Below, piece after piece: positions 25,543-34,200 of a DNA stretch of 64,000 nt. The first letter of the stretch is position 1. Every line of letters starts with the position of its first letter. The stretch comes from WLMZ01 sp963732585 (lineage in GTDB: Bacteria; Actinomycetota; Acidimicrobiia; Acidimicrobiales; Ilumatobacteraceae). The notes under the pieces were generated by a model that worked only from the letters and a program-made list of their open reading frames with translations, was not told the origin of the DNA and made no database searches. Where the stretch lies: the NCBI GenBank assembly GCA_963732585.1, contig CAVSZY010000003.1, positions 744,001 to 808,000 on the forward strand. Direction: 5' to 3'. Made by a program: the position numbers and the translations under genes.

Positions 25543-26463
25543 TGAAGTGCCGAGTCTGCCGCGGGCCGGCGATTATCGACATACCCCGCCACAACGCCAA
25601 TTTTTGTGCCGAGCACTTCGTCGAGATGTGCCGTCGTCAAGTGGTCAAAGCCATCGATGACTACGACATGTTCACCAAAGAGGATCGAATCCTCGTTGCC
25701 GTCTCCGGTGGTAAGGACAGCCTCGCCCTCTGGGATGTGTTGATCGACCTCGGGTATCAGGCCGATGGGCTTTACATCGGGCTGGGGATCGGCGAGTACA
25801 GCGAGACCAGCGCGGTCTATGCCAGGGAGTTCGCCGCAGCACGTGGCCTGACCTTGCGTCGAGATTTCGTTGCGCGGCGACTATGGCTACGACGTGCCGA
25901 CCGCCACCGTTGCCTCGCGACGCGTGCCGTGCTCGGCGTGTGGGCTGAGCAAGCGTCATCTGTTCGACTCAGCGGCGATCGAGGGCGGCTATTCCGTGCT
26001 CGTCACCGGGCACAACCTCGACGACGAAGCAGCCGTGCTGTACGGCAACACCTTGCGCTGGGATCTGTCCTACCTTGCCCGTCAGCTTCCCGTGCTCCCG
26101 GCCAAGCCAGGATTCCCACGTAAGGCCAAGCCGCTGGTCCGTCTCAGCGAGCGGGAGACTGCGGCGTGGTGCGTGATTCGGGGCATCGATTATCTGGTCG
26201 ACGAATGCCCGATGGCTGCGGGCAATCGGCACCTCGGCTACAAAGAGGCGCTCAACCAGATCGAAGCTCGCTCGCCTGGGACCAAGACGGCGTTCTATCT
26301 CAATTTTGTCGACAAGGTTGCCCCGTTGATCGCCGATCAGGCCTTGGCCGACGACGAAGAACTGCGACCCTGCCGCACCTGTGGTTCACCGACCACCGGT
26401 GAGCAATGCGCGTTCTGCCATCTCGTCGAAGTATCTCAGCGACCACGAACCCGTCGCTGTTGA
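25539..26463 (+). CDS. TtuA/Ncs6-type PP-loop tRNA 2-thiolation enzyme, single-base frameshift
   Basis: A zinc-finger N-terminus (MMKCRVCRGPA then FCAEHF) is followed by the PP-loop VAVSGGKDSLALWD, which adenylates the tRNA base. The family core after the frame break includes CSACGLSKRH, GHNLDDEAAVLYGN, VDECPMAAGNRHLG and a C-terminal zinc site (CRTCGSPTTGEQCAFC). The break is one extra base at 25860; removing it gives about 306 residues, the usual size. The enzyme transfers sulfur to a tRNA uridine (2-thiouridine type). The carrier just upstream is the likely sulfur donor. The exact tRNA position is not provable here. ATG 25539 or 25542 may be the start. Confidence 0.85.
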
Positions 26464-26493
26464 ATTCCTCTCTCGGAAAGGACGGCGCGGTCG

Positions 26494-27355
26494 ATGAACC
26501 ACCCGTTTGCGTTCGGCGAACGCGTGCTCTTGCTCGACACCAAGCAACGTCGCTACCTCGTCACCCTGAAAGAGGGCGGCGAGTTCCACAGTCACAACGG
26601 TTTCGTGCCGCATAGCGATCTGATCGGACGCAACGAGGGAATCGTTGTCCGCTCGACCAAGGGGGCGCCGTACACCGTGCTGCGCCCGACACTGGAAGAC
26701 TTTGTCATCGAGATGCCCCGTGGCGCGCAGGTGATCTACCCCAAGGACCTCGCTCCGATCTGCATGCTCGCCGACATCGGCCCCGGCGTGCGCGTCTTCG
26801 AGAGCGGTGTCGGCAGCGGCGCACTGTCGATGACGATGTTGCGTTACGGTGCCGACATCGTCGGTTACGAGTTGCGCGAGGACTTTGCCAATCGAGCGAC
26901 GTCCAACGTCCGCAGCTTTCTTGGCGAAGCGGCGCTGGAACCGCTACGACGTGCAGATTCGCGACTGCTACGAAGGGATCGATGGCACCGACTTCGACCG
27001 GGTCGTGCTCGACCTACCCGAACCGTGGCATGTCATCCCGCACGCCGAGAAGGCATTGCGCCCCGGCGGCATCCTCGTGGCCTACACGCCCTCGATCACC
27101 CAGGCGGCGCAGGTGCGCCATTTGATGGCTCGTAGCGGATGCTGGAATGGCACGCGCACAATCGAGGTGCTGCACCGCGGCTGGTACATCGAGGGCCAGG
27201 CCGTGCGACCCGATCACCGCATGGTGGCCCACACCGGATTCTTGAGCACGGGCCGCTTCCTCGGTTCGCACGCAGCACGCGCCGAGGGGGCACCTGATGG
27301 CGCCCCCTCGATCGAGATTGATGATTCGGTCGACGAACCGACCGATATGGAGTGA
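26494..27355 (+). CDS. trmI: tRNA (adenine-58-N1)-methyltransferase TrmI, single-base frameshift
   Basis: SAM-dependent enzyme that makes m1A58 in the T-loop of tRNAs. The N-terminal beta-rich domain (GERVLLLDTKQRRYLVTL; HNGFVPHSDLIG) precedes a Rossmann core with VFESGVGSGALSMTMLRYG. The second half shows DRVVLDLPEPWHVIPHA and LRPGGILVAYTPSITQ, the TrmI catalytic segment. The halves are out of frame because of one extra base at about 26941; the corrected length is 286 residues, normal for the family. It is commonly the gene before arc in actinobacterial proteasome loci, as here. Confidence 0.92.
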
Positions 27356-27377
27356 CGTCAGGCGACGTCGGAGCAGA

Positions 27378-27623
27378 CTATGGCTCGATGAAGATGCATT
27401 CGCCGGGGCATTCCTCGGCGCTTTCGATCACTCCGTCGAGTTGACCGTCGGGAATGTTGGCCATGCCGTCGGCACCCTGCGGGTTGCCCTTCGCAGTTGC
27501 GTAGATGGTCGACCCTTCCCGGACATAGGCAAGGCCATCGTCCAACAGTGTGAATACATCCGGCGCAATCTCTTCGCAGAGGCCGTCTCCGGTGCACAGA
27601 TCCTGGTCGATCCAGACTTTCAT
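27378..27623 (-). CDS. Single-cluster ferredoxin
   Basis: Encodes 81 residues from the ATG at 27623. It has the CTGDGLC (C-x5-C) and CPGEC (C-x3-C) pattern of the small actinobacterial 3Fe-4S-type ferredoxins, in which Gly replaces the second cysteine of a 4Fe-4S motif. These donate electrons to cytochromes P450 or other oxidoreductases. An in-frame ATG further upstream adds a poor 28-residue extension and is rejected. It is divergent from arc with a 159-base shared upstream region and convergent with trmI. Confidence 0.85.
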   Translation of the reverse strand: MKVWIDQDLCTGDGLCEEIAPDVFTLLDDGLAYVREGSTIYATAKGNPQGADGMANIPDGQLDGVIESAEECPGECIFIEP

Positions 27624-27671
27624 GGTTGTTGTGGTCTCCTCGGGAGAAATCAGAGGCTGTAAAGCAATCGT

Positions 27672-27717
27672 CACTGTACACCGACCGCCCACAAAAAATG
27701 ATTTCATGCACAGTGAA
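27672..27717. promoter_or_regulatory. Inverted repeat in the ferredoxin-arc divergent region
   Basis: TCACTGT (27672-27678) and ACAGTGA (27711-27717) form a 7-base inverted repeat separated by 32 bases that include an A-rich stretch. It sits between the two divergent starts, so it could be a paired operator. The arms are short and chance is not excluded. Confidence 0.25.
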
Positions 27718-27768
27718 CGACCTGAGGCGTCGGGTATGTTCGGAATGGGTGCGGGTATTCCGGACCCC

Positions 27769-27774
27769 AGGAGG
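27769..27774 (+). promoter_or_regulatory. Consensus Shine-Dalgarno deciding the TTG start of arc
   Basis: AGGAGG lies 8 bases upstream of the TTG at 27783. No ATG or GTG in the arc frame lies at a suitable distance, so the site supports TTG as the initiator. Confidence 0.75.
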
Positions 27775-27782
27775 TAGCGACG

Positions 27783-29501
27783 TTGTCAGCAACACCGCAA
27801 GAGTCGGCGGAGTCCTTACGGGCTCAGGTCGCTGTGCTCGAAGAAGAGGTAAACCAGCTTCGACGGAGATTGGTCGACGCACCCAAGCGGATGCGAGCCC
27901 TCGAAGAACGGCTGCTGGAGACCAAGGGCCTGTTGGCGCAAACGACCTCGCAGAATGAGAAGTTGAGCTACACACTGCGTGAGGCTCGCGAACACATCGC
28001 CTCGCTGCGCGATGAGGTCGACAAGCTGACCCAGCCGCCAGCGGGATACGGCGTGGTGGTCGGCAAGAACGACGATGGCACCGTCGACGTGCTGTCTGGT
28101 GGTCGCAAAATGAGGGTCAGTCTGCACCCCTCGGTTGAGCACGAGTCGCTGGAGCGCGGTGCCGAGGTGGTGCTCAACGAGAGTTTCAACATCGTCCTGG
28201 CCCGTTCCGGTGATATTACCGGCGAGGTGGTGACCGTCAAAGAGACCCTCGATGACGGCGTGCGCGCCCTCGTCGTCGGGCGTGCAGACGAGGAACGGGT
28301 CTGCGAGTTTGCCGATGCACTGCGCGGCACGCTGGTGCGCCCGGGCGACACGTTGCGCCTCGACCCGCGCAGCAACTTGTTGCTCGAAAAGTTGCCGCGA
28401 CCCGAGGTCGAAGACCTGCTGCTGGAGGAGGTCCCCGACATCTCCTACGCCGATATCGGTGGGCTCGACACGCAAATTGAAGCCATCGCCGACGCAGTCG
28501 AGCTGCCCTTCCTCTACCAAGAACTGTTCGCCGAACACCGCTTGCCAGCGCCGAAAGGGATCTTGTTGTACGGCCCGCCCGGCTGCGGCAAGACCCTGAT
28601 CGCCAAGGCTGTGGCCAACAGCTTGGCCAAGAAGGTCGCCACCAAAACCGGTGGCGACAAGGGGCGCAGCTACTTCATCAACATCAAGGGCCCCGAGCTG
28701 CTCAACAAGTACGTCGGTGAGACCGAGCGCCAGATCCGCATGGTCTTCCAACGAGCCAGGGAAAAGAGCGAGGAGGGTTGGCCGGTCATCGTCTTCTTCG
28801 ACGAGATGGACAGCATGTTCCGCACCCGTGGTACCGGGATCAGCTCCGACATGGAAAGCACGATCGTGCCGCAGCTGCTGGCCGAGATCGACGGTGTCGA
28901 GGGCTTGCGCAACGTGATCGTCATCGGCGCCACCAACCGCGAGGACCTCATCGATCCGGCGATTCTGCGCCCCGGTCGCCTCGACGTCAAGATCAAGATC
29001 GAGCGGCCCAACGACGTTGCTGCCGGAGCAGATCTTTGCCCGCTACCTCACCGACGAGATCCCGATCAAGGCTGACGAATCGGTGCCAGCGATGATCGCC
29101 ACGCACCGTCGTCGGAGATGTACAAGCAGGACGACAACAACCGTTTCCTTGAGGTCACTTACCAAAACGGTGACAAGGAGATCCTGTACTACAAGGACTT
29201 CTCCTCGGGCGCGATGATCGAAAACATCGTCCGTCGGGCCAAGAAACTGGCCATCAAACGGGTGATCGGCGGGGGCGAGCCGGGCGTCAGTACGCAAGAT
29301 CTGCTCGACTCGATCAAGCAGGAGTACAAGGAACACGAGGATCTGCCGAACACGACCAATCCCGACGACTGGGCCAAGATCAGCGGCAAGAAGGGCGAAC
29401 GGATCGTGTTCATCCGCACCCTGGTCGCCGAGCACACCGACGCCGACGACGTCTCCGGTGGCAGGGCCATCGAGCGGATAGCTACCGGCCAGTACCTGTA
29501 G
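27783..29501 (+). CDS. arc: Proteasomal AAA+ ATPase ARC (Mpa), two compensating single-base frameshifts
   Basis: Hexameric unfoldase that captures pupylated proteins and feeds them into the 20S proteasome. The N-terminal coiled coil (LRAQVAVLEEEVNQLRRRL on, residues 12-85) binds Pup. OB domains follow, then the AAA core with Walker A GPPGCGKT, Walker B VIVFFDEMDS and NREDLIDPAILRPGR. The C-terminal part (DDNNRFLEVTYQNGDKE; EDLPNTTNPDDWAKISGKKG) ends in GQYL, the tail that docks into the proteasome alpha ring. The frame is broken by an extra base at about 29025 and a missing one at about 29103; corrected, it is 572 residues. Both changes look like assembly errors. Confidence 0.93.
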
Positions 29502-29526
29502 CTACCTGCGCGCTGAGTTGGGGGAA

Positions 29527-30408
29527 CTAGTCCTCGCTCGGTGGCGGTGCGTCGGCGATCTCGCCGTATTCGATCGTCCACGTCGGGCGCAGGAACGCCT
29601 GTTGCCACTGCTCGGTGCAACAGGCCGCAGTGGCCGGGTCGTAGACCTTGGCCCACAACGTCAAGCCGTCGGCACCGACGGCGCTGACGCCGAACGGCAA
29701 ACCGCCGAGATGGGCGACGACCAGTGCCGCATCGGTGTCGAAGCTGAGGACGTCGACGTCGATCACCTGGTGGGTGCCGGCATAGGTGAAGGTGACCACC
29801 AACTCGTCGCTCCCGATGCCGTCGAGATTGACGGCCTCCATGCGCACATCGGTGATCAACCCTGGCTCGGTGACATATTTGAGCACCGGCTCCCAGGCGT
29901 TGGGCGACATCTCCTGCCAGATGAACACGTGCCAGCCCTCATCGGCCCGATAGGTCGTGGCGGTGTAGGCAAACCGAATCGTGGCCGCCGAGATCGAGCC
30001 ACAAAGGGCAGACGCGATGAGCCGATCGTCGACGGCGGCGGTCAAACCGCTGCAATCACTCGCCGGATCTTCACCGGTGCCATCGAGGTAATGGCGATCG
30101 ACGCCGAGCCAGCTGTTCGGCTGCGCAAGCACCGCCGAGCCGTTGGCCGGAAGCTGAAAGGCGAGCGGGTCGTAGGGTGGCGGGGGAGCGGTAATCGCAA
30201 CGGTCGTCGTCGAGGCCACGGTGGTTGTGGTCGCCGGTGGCAGCGTGGTCGTCGGGGCCTCGGTGGTTGTGGTCGCTGCGGCCACCGTGCTCGTCGGGCG
30301 GCTGGCCTGCGGGGCAGCCTCCGTGCGAGCGTCGCCCTGGCCGACCGCGCCCGAGGAGCAGCCAACGAGCACAGCGACAACAGACAATGCCCGCACCAGT
30401 TGTTGCAT
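29527..30408 (-). CDS. Lipoprotein with a Thr/Pro-rich linker
   Basis: Encodes 293 residues. The N-terminus MQQLVRALSVVAVLVGCSSG is a lipoprotein signal with Cys17 in an LVGC lipobox. A low-complexity Thr/Pro/Ala linker follows (about residues 35-80). The C-terminal domain has WHVFIWQEMSP and NLDGIGSDELVVTF, the latter resembling an FG-GAP-like or calcium-loop strand. It is probably anchored to the outer face of the membrane. No family is named. It is divergent from dop and lies convergently against arc, so it interrupts the proteasome cluster on the opposite strand. Confidence 0.65.
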   Translation of the reverse strand: MQQLVRALSVVAVLVGCSSGAVGQGDARTEAAPQASRPTSTVAAATTTTEAPTTTLPPATTTTVASTTTVAITAPPPPYDPLAFQLPANGSAVLAQPNSWLGVDRHYLDGTGEDPASDCSGLTAAVDDRLIASALCGSISAATIRFAYTATTYRADEGWHVFIWQEMSPNAWEPVLKYVTEPGLITDVRMEAVNLDGIGSDELVVTFTYAGTHQVIDVDVLSFDTDAALVVAHLGGLPFGVSAVGADGLTLWAKVYDPATAACCTEQWQQAFLRPTWTIEYGEIADAPPPSED

Positions 30409-30473
30409 TCGGCGATGTTATCGAGGGTGGCGCAGAAAGATTTGTCGCGTCCGACACTGTTAGGGTCCAGCCC

Positions 30474-31958
30474 ATGGCGATCGCCAAGGTGTGTGGAATC
30501 GAAACCGAGTACGGCATTCAGATCCGGGGCGGCGACTCCAACCCCGTGTCGGCGTCCAGTGCGCTGATCAACGCGTATGTCAGCGGCATTGCCCGAAACA
30601 TCGGTTGGGACTTCGTCGATGAGCACCCGCTCTCCGATGCCCGTGGCTTTTCCCACGACGACGCCTTCGTCAGTGAGGTGGAAACCCATCTGGTCAACGC
30701 CGTGCTGACCAATGGCGCACGCTATTACGTCGATCATGCCCACCCAGAGATCTCCACACCAGAGTGCCGCGACGCTCGTGAAGTGGTCTGTTACGACCGT
30801 GCCGCCGAGGAGATCATTCGGCTGAGCATGGATGCCGCCAAGGCCCTGTTGCCCGACCACGCCGAGATCGTGACCTACAAGAACAACTCTGATGGCAAGG
30901 GCAACAGCTACGGCTGCCACGAGAATTACCTGCTCGACCGCCAGGTGCCGTTCGGCCGGATCGTCGCCGAGATCACCCCACATTTCGTCACCCGACAGGT
31001 GTTCTGCGGCGCTGGCAAAGTCGGCTCCGAGGTCGCCAGCAGGTCGCAGCGCGCCCTGGCGTTCCAGCTCAGCCAACGGGCCGACTTCTTCGAAGAAGAG
31101 GTCGGGCTGGAAACTACGATGCGCCGCCCTATCGTCAACACCCGCGACGAACCGCACTGCGATCCGAACAAATATCGCCGACTTCACGTCATTATCGGCG
31201 ATGCCAACATGAGCGAGATCGCCACCTATCTGAAAGTCGGCACGACGGCGATCGTGCTGGCGATGATCGAGGATGATGTCATCGGCGACGATCTACAGAT
31301 CGTCAATCCCGTCGCTGCGCTTCGTCGGATAAGTGCCGATCCGAGTCTTGCCGCCACGGTGACGATGCGCAACGGCAAGCGGATGACCGCGCTGGACATC
31401 CAATGGGAGCTGCTCGAGCGGGCCGCCAAATACGAATCCAGCCACGGATTGGACAGCGTCGTCGAGCAGGTTGGTGCCGACGTGCTGCAACGCTGGCACG
31501 AGGTGCTCGCCGGACTGGAAAGCGATCCGGATTCGATGGCTCACTGTCTCGACTGGGTGGCCAAGCGTCGCCTTGTCGAGGCGTACGCCGAGCGGCATCG
31601 CTTGAGCGCCGACGACGTTCGTTTGAAGGCCCTCGATCTGCAGTACCACGACATGCGCGCCGAGCGTTGTTTGGCCCAGCGAGTTGGCTTGGAGACGCTG
31701 TGCGAATCGAGCGAGGTGCAGCGGGCGATTACCGAGCCGCCAGCGAGCACGCGGGCCTACTTCCGGGGTACCTGCCTGCAGCGTTGGCCCGATCGGGTCG
31801 TTGCTGCGAACTGGGACAGTATGGTCTTCGACGTCGATCGCGGACCATTGCGGCGGGTGCCGATGATGGAGCCGTTGCGTGGCACCGCGGTGCATGTCGG
31901 CGAACTGCTCGACTCGTGTTCGTCGGCCATCGAGATGTTGGAACGGCTCGGCGAATAG
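30474..31958 (+). CDS. dop: Depupylase/deamidase Dop
   Basis: Encodes 494 residues, a carboxylate-amine-ligase-fold enzyme that removes Pup from proteins and, where needed, deamidates Pup C-terminal Gln. The N-terminal signature GIETEYGIQI is followed by SNPVSASSALINAY and DARGF, which distinguish Dop from the ligase PafA. Other conserved parts are NGARYYVDHAHPEISTPEC, YGCHENYLL, RRPIVNTRDEPH and RLHVIIGDANM. The frame is open far upstream of ATG 30474 but shows no homology there. No PafA is visible in the window, so this Dop is the only member of the pair here. pup follows 65 bases downstream. Confidence 0.95.
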   Translation: MAIAKVCGIETEYGIQIRGGDSNPVSASSALINAYVSGIARNIGWDFVDEHPLSDARGFSHDDAFVSEVETHLVNAVLTNGARYYVDHAHPEISTPECRDAREVVCYDRAAEEIIRLSMDAAKALLPDHAEIVTYKNNSDGKGNSYGCHENYLLDRQVPFGRIVAEITPHFVTRQVFCGAGKVGSEVASRSQRALAFQLSQRADFFEEEVGLETTMRRPIVNTRDEPHCDPNKYRRLHVIIGDANMSEIATYLKVGTTAIVLAMIEDDVIGDDLQIVNPVAALRRISADPSLAATVTMRNGKRMTALDIQWELLERAAKYESSHGLDSVVEQVGADVLQRWHEVLAGLESDPDSMAHCLDWVAKRRLVEAYAERHRLSADDVRLKALDLQYHDMRAERCLAQRVGLETLCESSEVQRAITEPPASTRAYFRGTCLQRWPDRVVAANWDSMVFDVDRGPLRRVPMMEPLRGTAVHVGELLDSCSSAIEMLERLGE

Positions 31959-32022
31959 GCTTGCACTGTTTCCACGGATAGGGTCCCCAGCAGAGGTTCC
32001 ATCAAGGTAGGCAGCAGACCAA

Positions 32023-32217
32023 ATGGCAGAGCGCACTCAAAAACAAAAGACCACGTCGAGCCGCAGCGAAGAATCCGTTGCGCCGGAGGCAGCAGCATCC
32101 GGTCAGGGCGACAAGTTGAAGGCCGAGCTCGACGATCTGCTCGATGAGATCGATGAAGTGTTGGAGACGAACGCTGAGGAGTTCGTCAAGAGCTACGTGC
32201 AAAAGGGCGGCGAATAA
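32023..32217 (+). CDS. pup: Prokaryotic ubiquitin-like protein Pup, C-terminal GGE
   Basis: Encodes 64 residues, the tag ligated to lysines of proteins destined for the proteasome. The N-terminal half is polar and disordered (AERTQKQKTTSSRSEES). The C-terminal half has the ARC-binding helix (DKLKAELDDLLDEIDEVLE) and the FVKSYVQKGGE end. The last residue is Glu, so it is ligation-competent without deamidation by Dop. prcB begins 3 bases after the stop. The gene order dop-pup-prcB-prcA is the canonical actinobacterial one. Confidence 0.97.
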   Translation: MAERTQKQKTTSSRSEESVAPEAAASGQGDKLKAELDDLLDEIDEVLETNAEEFVKSYVQKGGE

Positions 32218-32219
32218 CC

Positions 32220-33038
32220 GTGTCAATGCCGTTCTTCGTGCCCTCGGATGATCCGGGCGCGAACTTTCCTGAATTACTCCGTCGTATCGGACTGGTAGGC
32301 AACGCAGCCCCCGACGTCGCTGGCGACGTGTCAGCGGGCCTCGATGTGCCCCACGCCACCACCTGCATCGCGCTGCGCTACGCCGACGGCGTGATCATGG
32401 CTGGCGATCGCCGGGCGACCAGCGGCAACCTGATTAGCCATCGCTCTATGGAAAAGGTCGTTCAGGCCGACCGCTTTAGCGGGGTGGCGATCGCCGGTGC
32501 GGCCGGCCCGGCGATGGAGATGATCAAGCTCTTTCAACTGCAGCTCGAGCACTATGAAAAGGTCGAAGGCTCCGTGCTCAGCTTGGAAGGCAAGGCCAAC
32601 CAGCTGTCGATGATGGTGCGCGGCAACCTGCCAGCAGCGATGCAGGGCATGGTCGTCGTGCCGATCTTTGCCGGCTACGACCTGCGTCGCGGCACCGGGC
32701 GCCTGTGGACCTACGACGTCACCGGCGGGCGCTACGAAGAGAGTGCCTACGTCGCCACGGGTTCGGGCAGCCTGCACGCCGGCACCGTGATCAAAGTTGG
32801 TTTTCGAGATGGCATGAGCCGCGATGAGGCCGTCACGCTGGCTTGTCGAGCGCTGTGGGAAGCGGCCGACGCGGACTCGGCCACGGGCGGGCCCGATGCG
32901 TTGCGCGGTATCTATCCCGTGATTGCCACGATCACCCGTGACGGCTGGTCGCGCCTTGGCGACGACGATCTCGCCGCCCGCTACAAAACCCTTGCCGACT
33001 CGGTTCGGGCGCAGATGTCGACGGAGGTGGCGCAATGA
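32220..33038 (+). CDS. prcB: 20S proteasome beta subunit
   Basis: Encodes 272 residues from a GTG start. The N-terminal propeptide (about 46 residues) is removed to expose the catalytic threonine, predicted as T47 in PHATTCIAL. The junction residue before it is Ala where Gly is usual in this family. Conserved beta features are MAGDRRATSGNLI (Asp and Arg of the active site), SMVRGNLPAAMQG, GTGRLWTYDVTGG and SGSLHA, and DADSATGGPDALRGIYP. It is co-transcribed with pup and overlaps prcA by four bases. It assembles with PrcA into the 28-mer peptidase. Confidence 0.96.
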   Translation: MSMPFFVPSDDPGANFPELLRRIGLVGNAAPDVAGDVSAGLDVPHATTCIALRYADGVIMAGDRRATSGNLISHRSMEKVVQADRFSGVAIAGAAGPAMEMIKLFQLQLEHYEKVEGSVLSLEGKANQLSMMVRGNLPAAMQGMVVVPIFAGYDLRRGTGRLWTYDVTGGRYEESAYVATGSGSLHAGTVIKVGFRDGMSRDEAVTLACRALWEAADADSATGGPDALRGIYPVIATITRDGWSRLGDDDLAARYKTLADSVRAQMSTEVAQ

Positions 33039-33718
33039 GCACACCGTTCTACGTCGCTCCAGAACAAGTGATGAAAGACCGGGCCGACTACGCCCGCAAA
33101 GGCATCGCGCGGGGCCGGGCACTGGTTGCGCTGCGTTACGACACGGGCATCATCGTCGTCGCCGAGAATCCGTCCAATAGCTTGCGCAAGGTCAGCGAGA
33201 TCTACGACCGCATCGCCTTCGCTGGCGTCGGCAAGTACAACGAATTCGATCAATTGCGTGTCGCTGGCGTGCGTGCTGCCGACCTCAAAGGTTTCCAATA
33301 CAGCCGCGACGACGTCGATGCGCGCAGCTTAGCCAACAGCTACGCGCAGATGCTGGGCCAAATCTTCACCCACGAGATGAAGCCGATGGAAGTGGAGATT
33401 CTCGTTGCCGAGCTCGGGCACACGCACGAACTCGATCAGCTCTTCCACATTCTGTACGACGGCACGGTGATGGACGAACGCCGCTACAGCGTGCTCGGCG
33501 GCGACGCCGACGCGATCACGGTGCGAATGAACGCCTCGTGGGCTGACGACTTGACCTTGACGCAGGCCTTGCGAGCCGGAATCGCCGCGCTGTCGGGTGC
33601 GGATCGCGTCCTCAGCGTCGACGATCTGGAAGTTGCTGTTCTCGACCGAGGCAACGGTCGACGTTGCTTTCGACGGGTTGGCGACGAAGAGGTCGCCCAG
33701 CTTCTCGCCGAGGCCTAA
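33035..33718 (+). CDS. prcA: 20S proteasome alpha subunit
   Basis: Encodes 227 residues. The N-terminal gate segment MSTPFYVAPEQVMKDRADYA and the ARKGIARGRALVAL strand are typical of PrcA. The middle carries NPSNSLRKVSEIYDRIAFAGVGKYNEF and IFTHEMKPMEVEILVAELG. It lacks the catalytic Thr, as expected for alpha subunits. It forms the outer rings to which ARC binds through its GQYL tail. It is the last gene of the cluster. The usual next gene, pafA, is replaced by a convergent msrB. Confidence 0.96.
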   Translation: MSTPFYVAPEQVMKDRADYARKGIARGRALVALRYDTGIIVVAENPSNSLRKVSEIYDRIAFAGVGKYNEFDQLRVAGVRAADLKGFQYSRDDVDARSLANSYAQMLGQIFTHEMKPMEVEILVAELGHTHELDQLFHILYDGTVMDERRYSVLGGDADAITVRMNASWADDLTLTQALRAGIAALSGADRVLSVDDLEVAVLDRGNGRRCFRRVGDEEVAQLLAEA

Positions 33719-33743
33719 AGGGGGCCTAAGGGGTCTAAAGGGG
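33714..33743. repeat. Short tandem repeat at the prcA stop
   Basis: Three imperfect units of about 10 bases (CCTAAAGGGGG, CCTAAGGGG, TCTAAAGGGG) start at the prcA stop codon and run into the prcA-msrB junction. The run could be a slippage product. It has no obvious terminator form. Confidence 0.55.
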
Positions 33744-33754
33744 TCGCGCCCGGG

Positions 33755-34198
33755 CTATTCGGTGTCTGGCGGACGCAGCGTCAGGGCGACCGAGTTGATA
33801 CAAAAACGGTCGTCGGTCGGCGTCGGGTATCCCTCGCCGTGGAAGACGTGGCCAAGGTGCGATCCGCATGCCGCGCAGCGAACCTCGGTGCGCGGATAGC
33901 CGAGCAGATGGTCGGTCAACAGCACCACCGCGTCGTCAGTTCCAGGGGCATAGAACGACGGCCAACCACACCCGGAATGGAACTTCGTCTCGCTGCGGAA
34001 GAGTTCGCTGGCGCACGCTTTGCACGAGTAGACCCCGACGGTATCGATGTCGGTGTACTCCCCGGTACCGGCGCGCTCGGTAGCGGCATGGCGCAGCACC
34101 TCGAACGAAAGTCGGTCGAGGCGCTGACGCAGTTCCTCATCGTTGAGCTGCACCGGATAGGGAGTGCCGTCCGGTCGGATAGCAGAGAGCTCTTCCAT
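33755..34198 (-). CDS. msrB: Peptide-methionine (R)-S-oxide reductase MsrB
   Basis: Encodes 147 residues from the ATG at 34198, two bases after the thiolase stop. It reduces methionine-R-sulfoxide in proteins. Two zinc CxxC motifs are seen (CKAC and CAAC). The family core GCGWPSFYAP, GSHLGHVFHG and the catalytic RFCINSVAL are complete. The recycling cysteine appears absent from the CGWPS region's usual partner site and may be handled by the zinc-site environment or another thiol. An upstream in-frame ATG lies inside the thiolase and is rejected. It is likely co-transcribed with the thiolase. Confidence 0.93.
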   Translation of the reverse strand: MEELSAIRPDGTPYPVQLNDEELRQRLDRLSFEVLRHAATERAGTGEYTDIDTVGVYSCKACASELFRSETKFHSGCGWPSFYAPGTDDAVVLLTDHLLGYPRTEVRCAACGSHLGHVFHGEGYPTPTDDRFCINSVALTLRPPDTE

Positions 34199-34200
34199 CG

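Noticed and set aside
24671..29103. Programmed ribosomal frameshifting as the cause of broken frames
   Set aside because: The shifts go in both directions, lack heptamer slippery sites and downstream pseudoknots, and hit genes where no recoding is known.
30225..30473. Upstream extension of the dop frame
   Set aside because: It runs across the start of the divergent lipoprotein gene and has no Dop homology; MAIAKVCGIETEYG is the true N-terminus.
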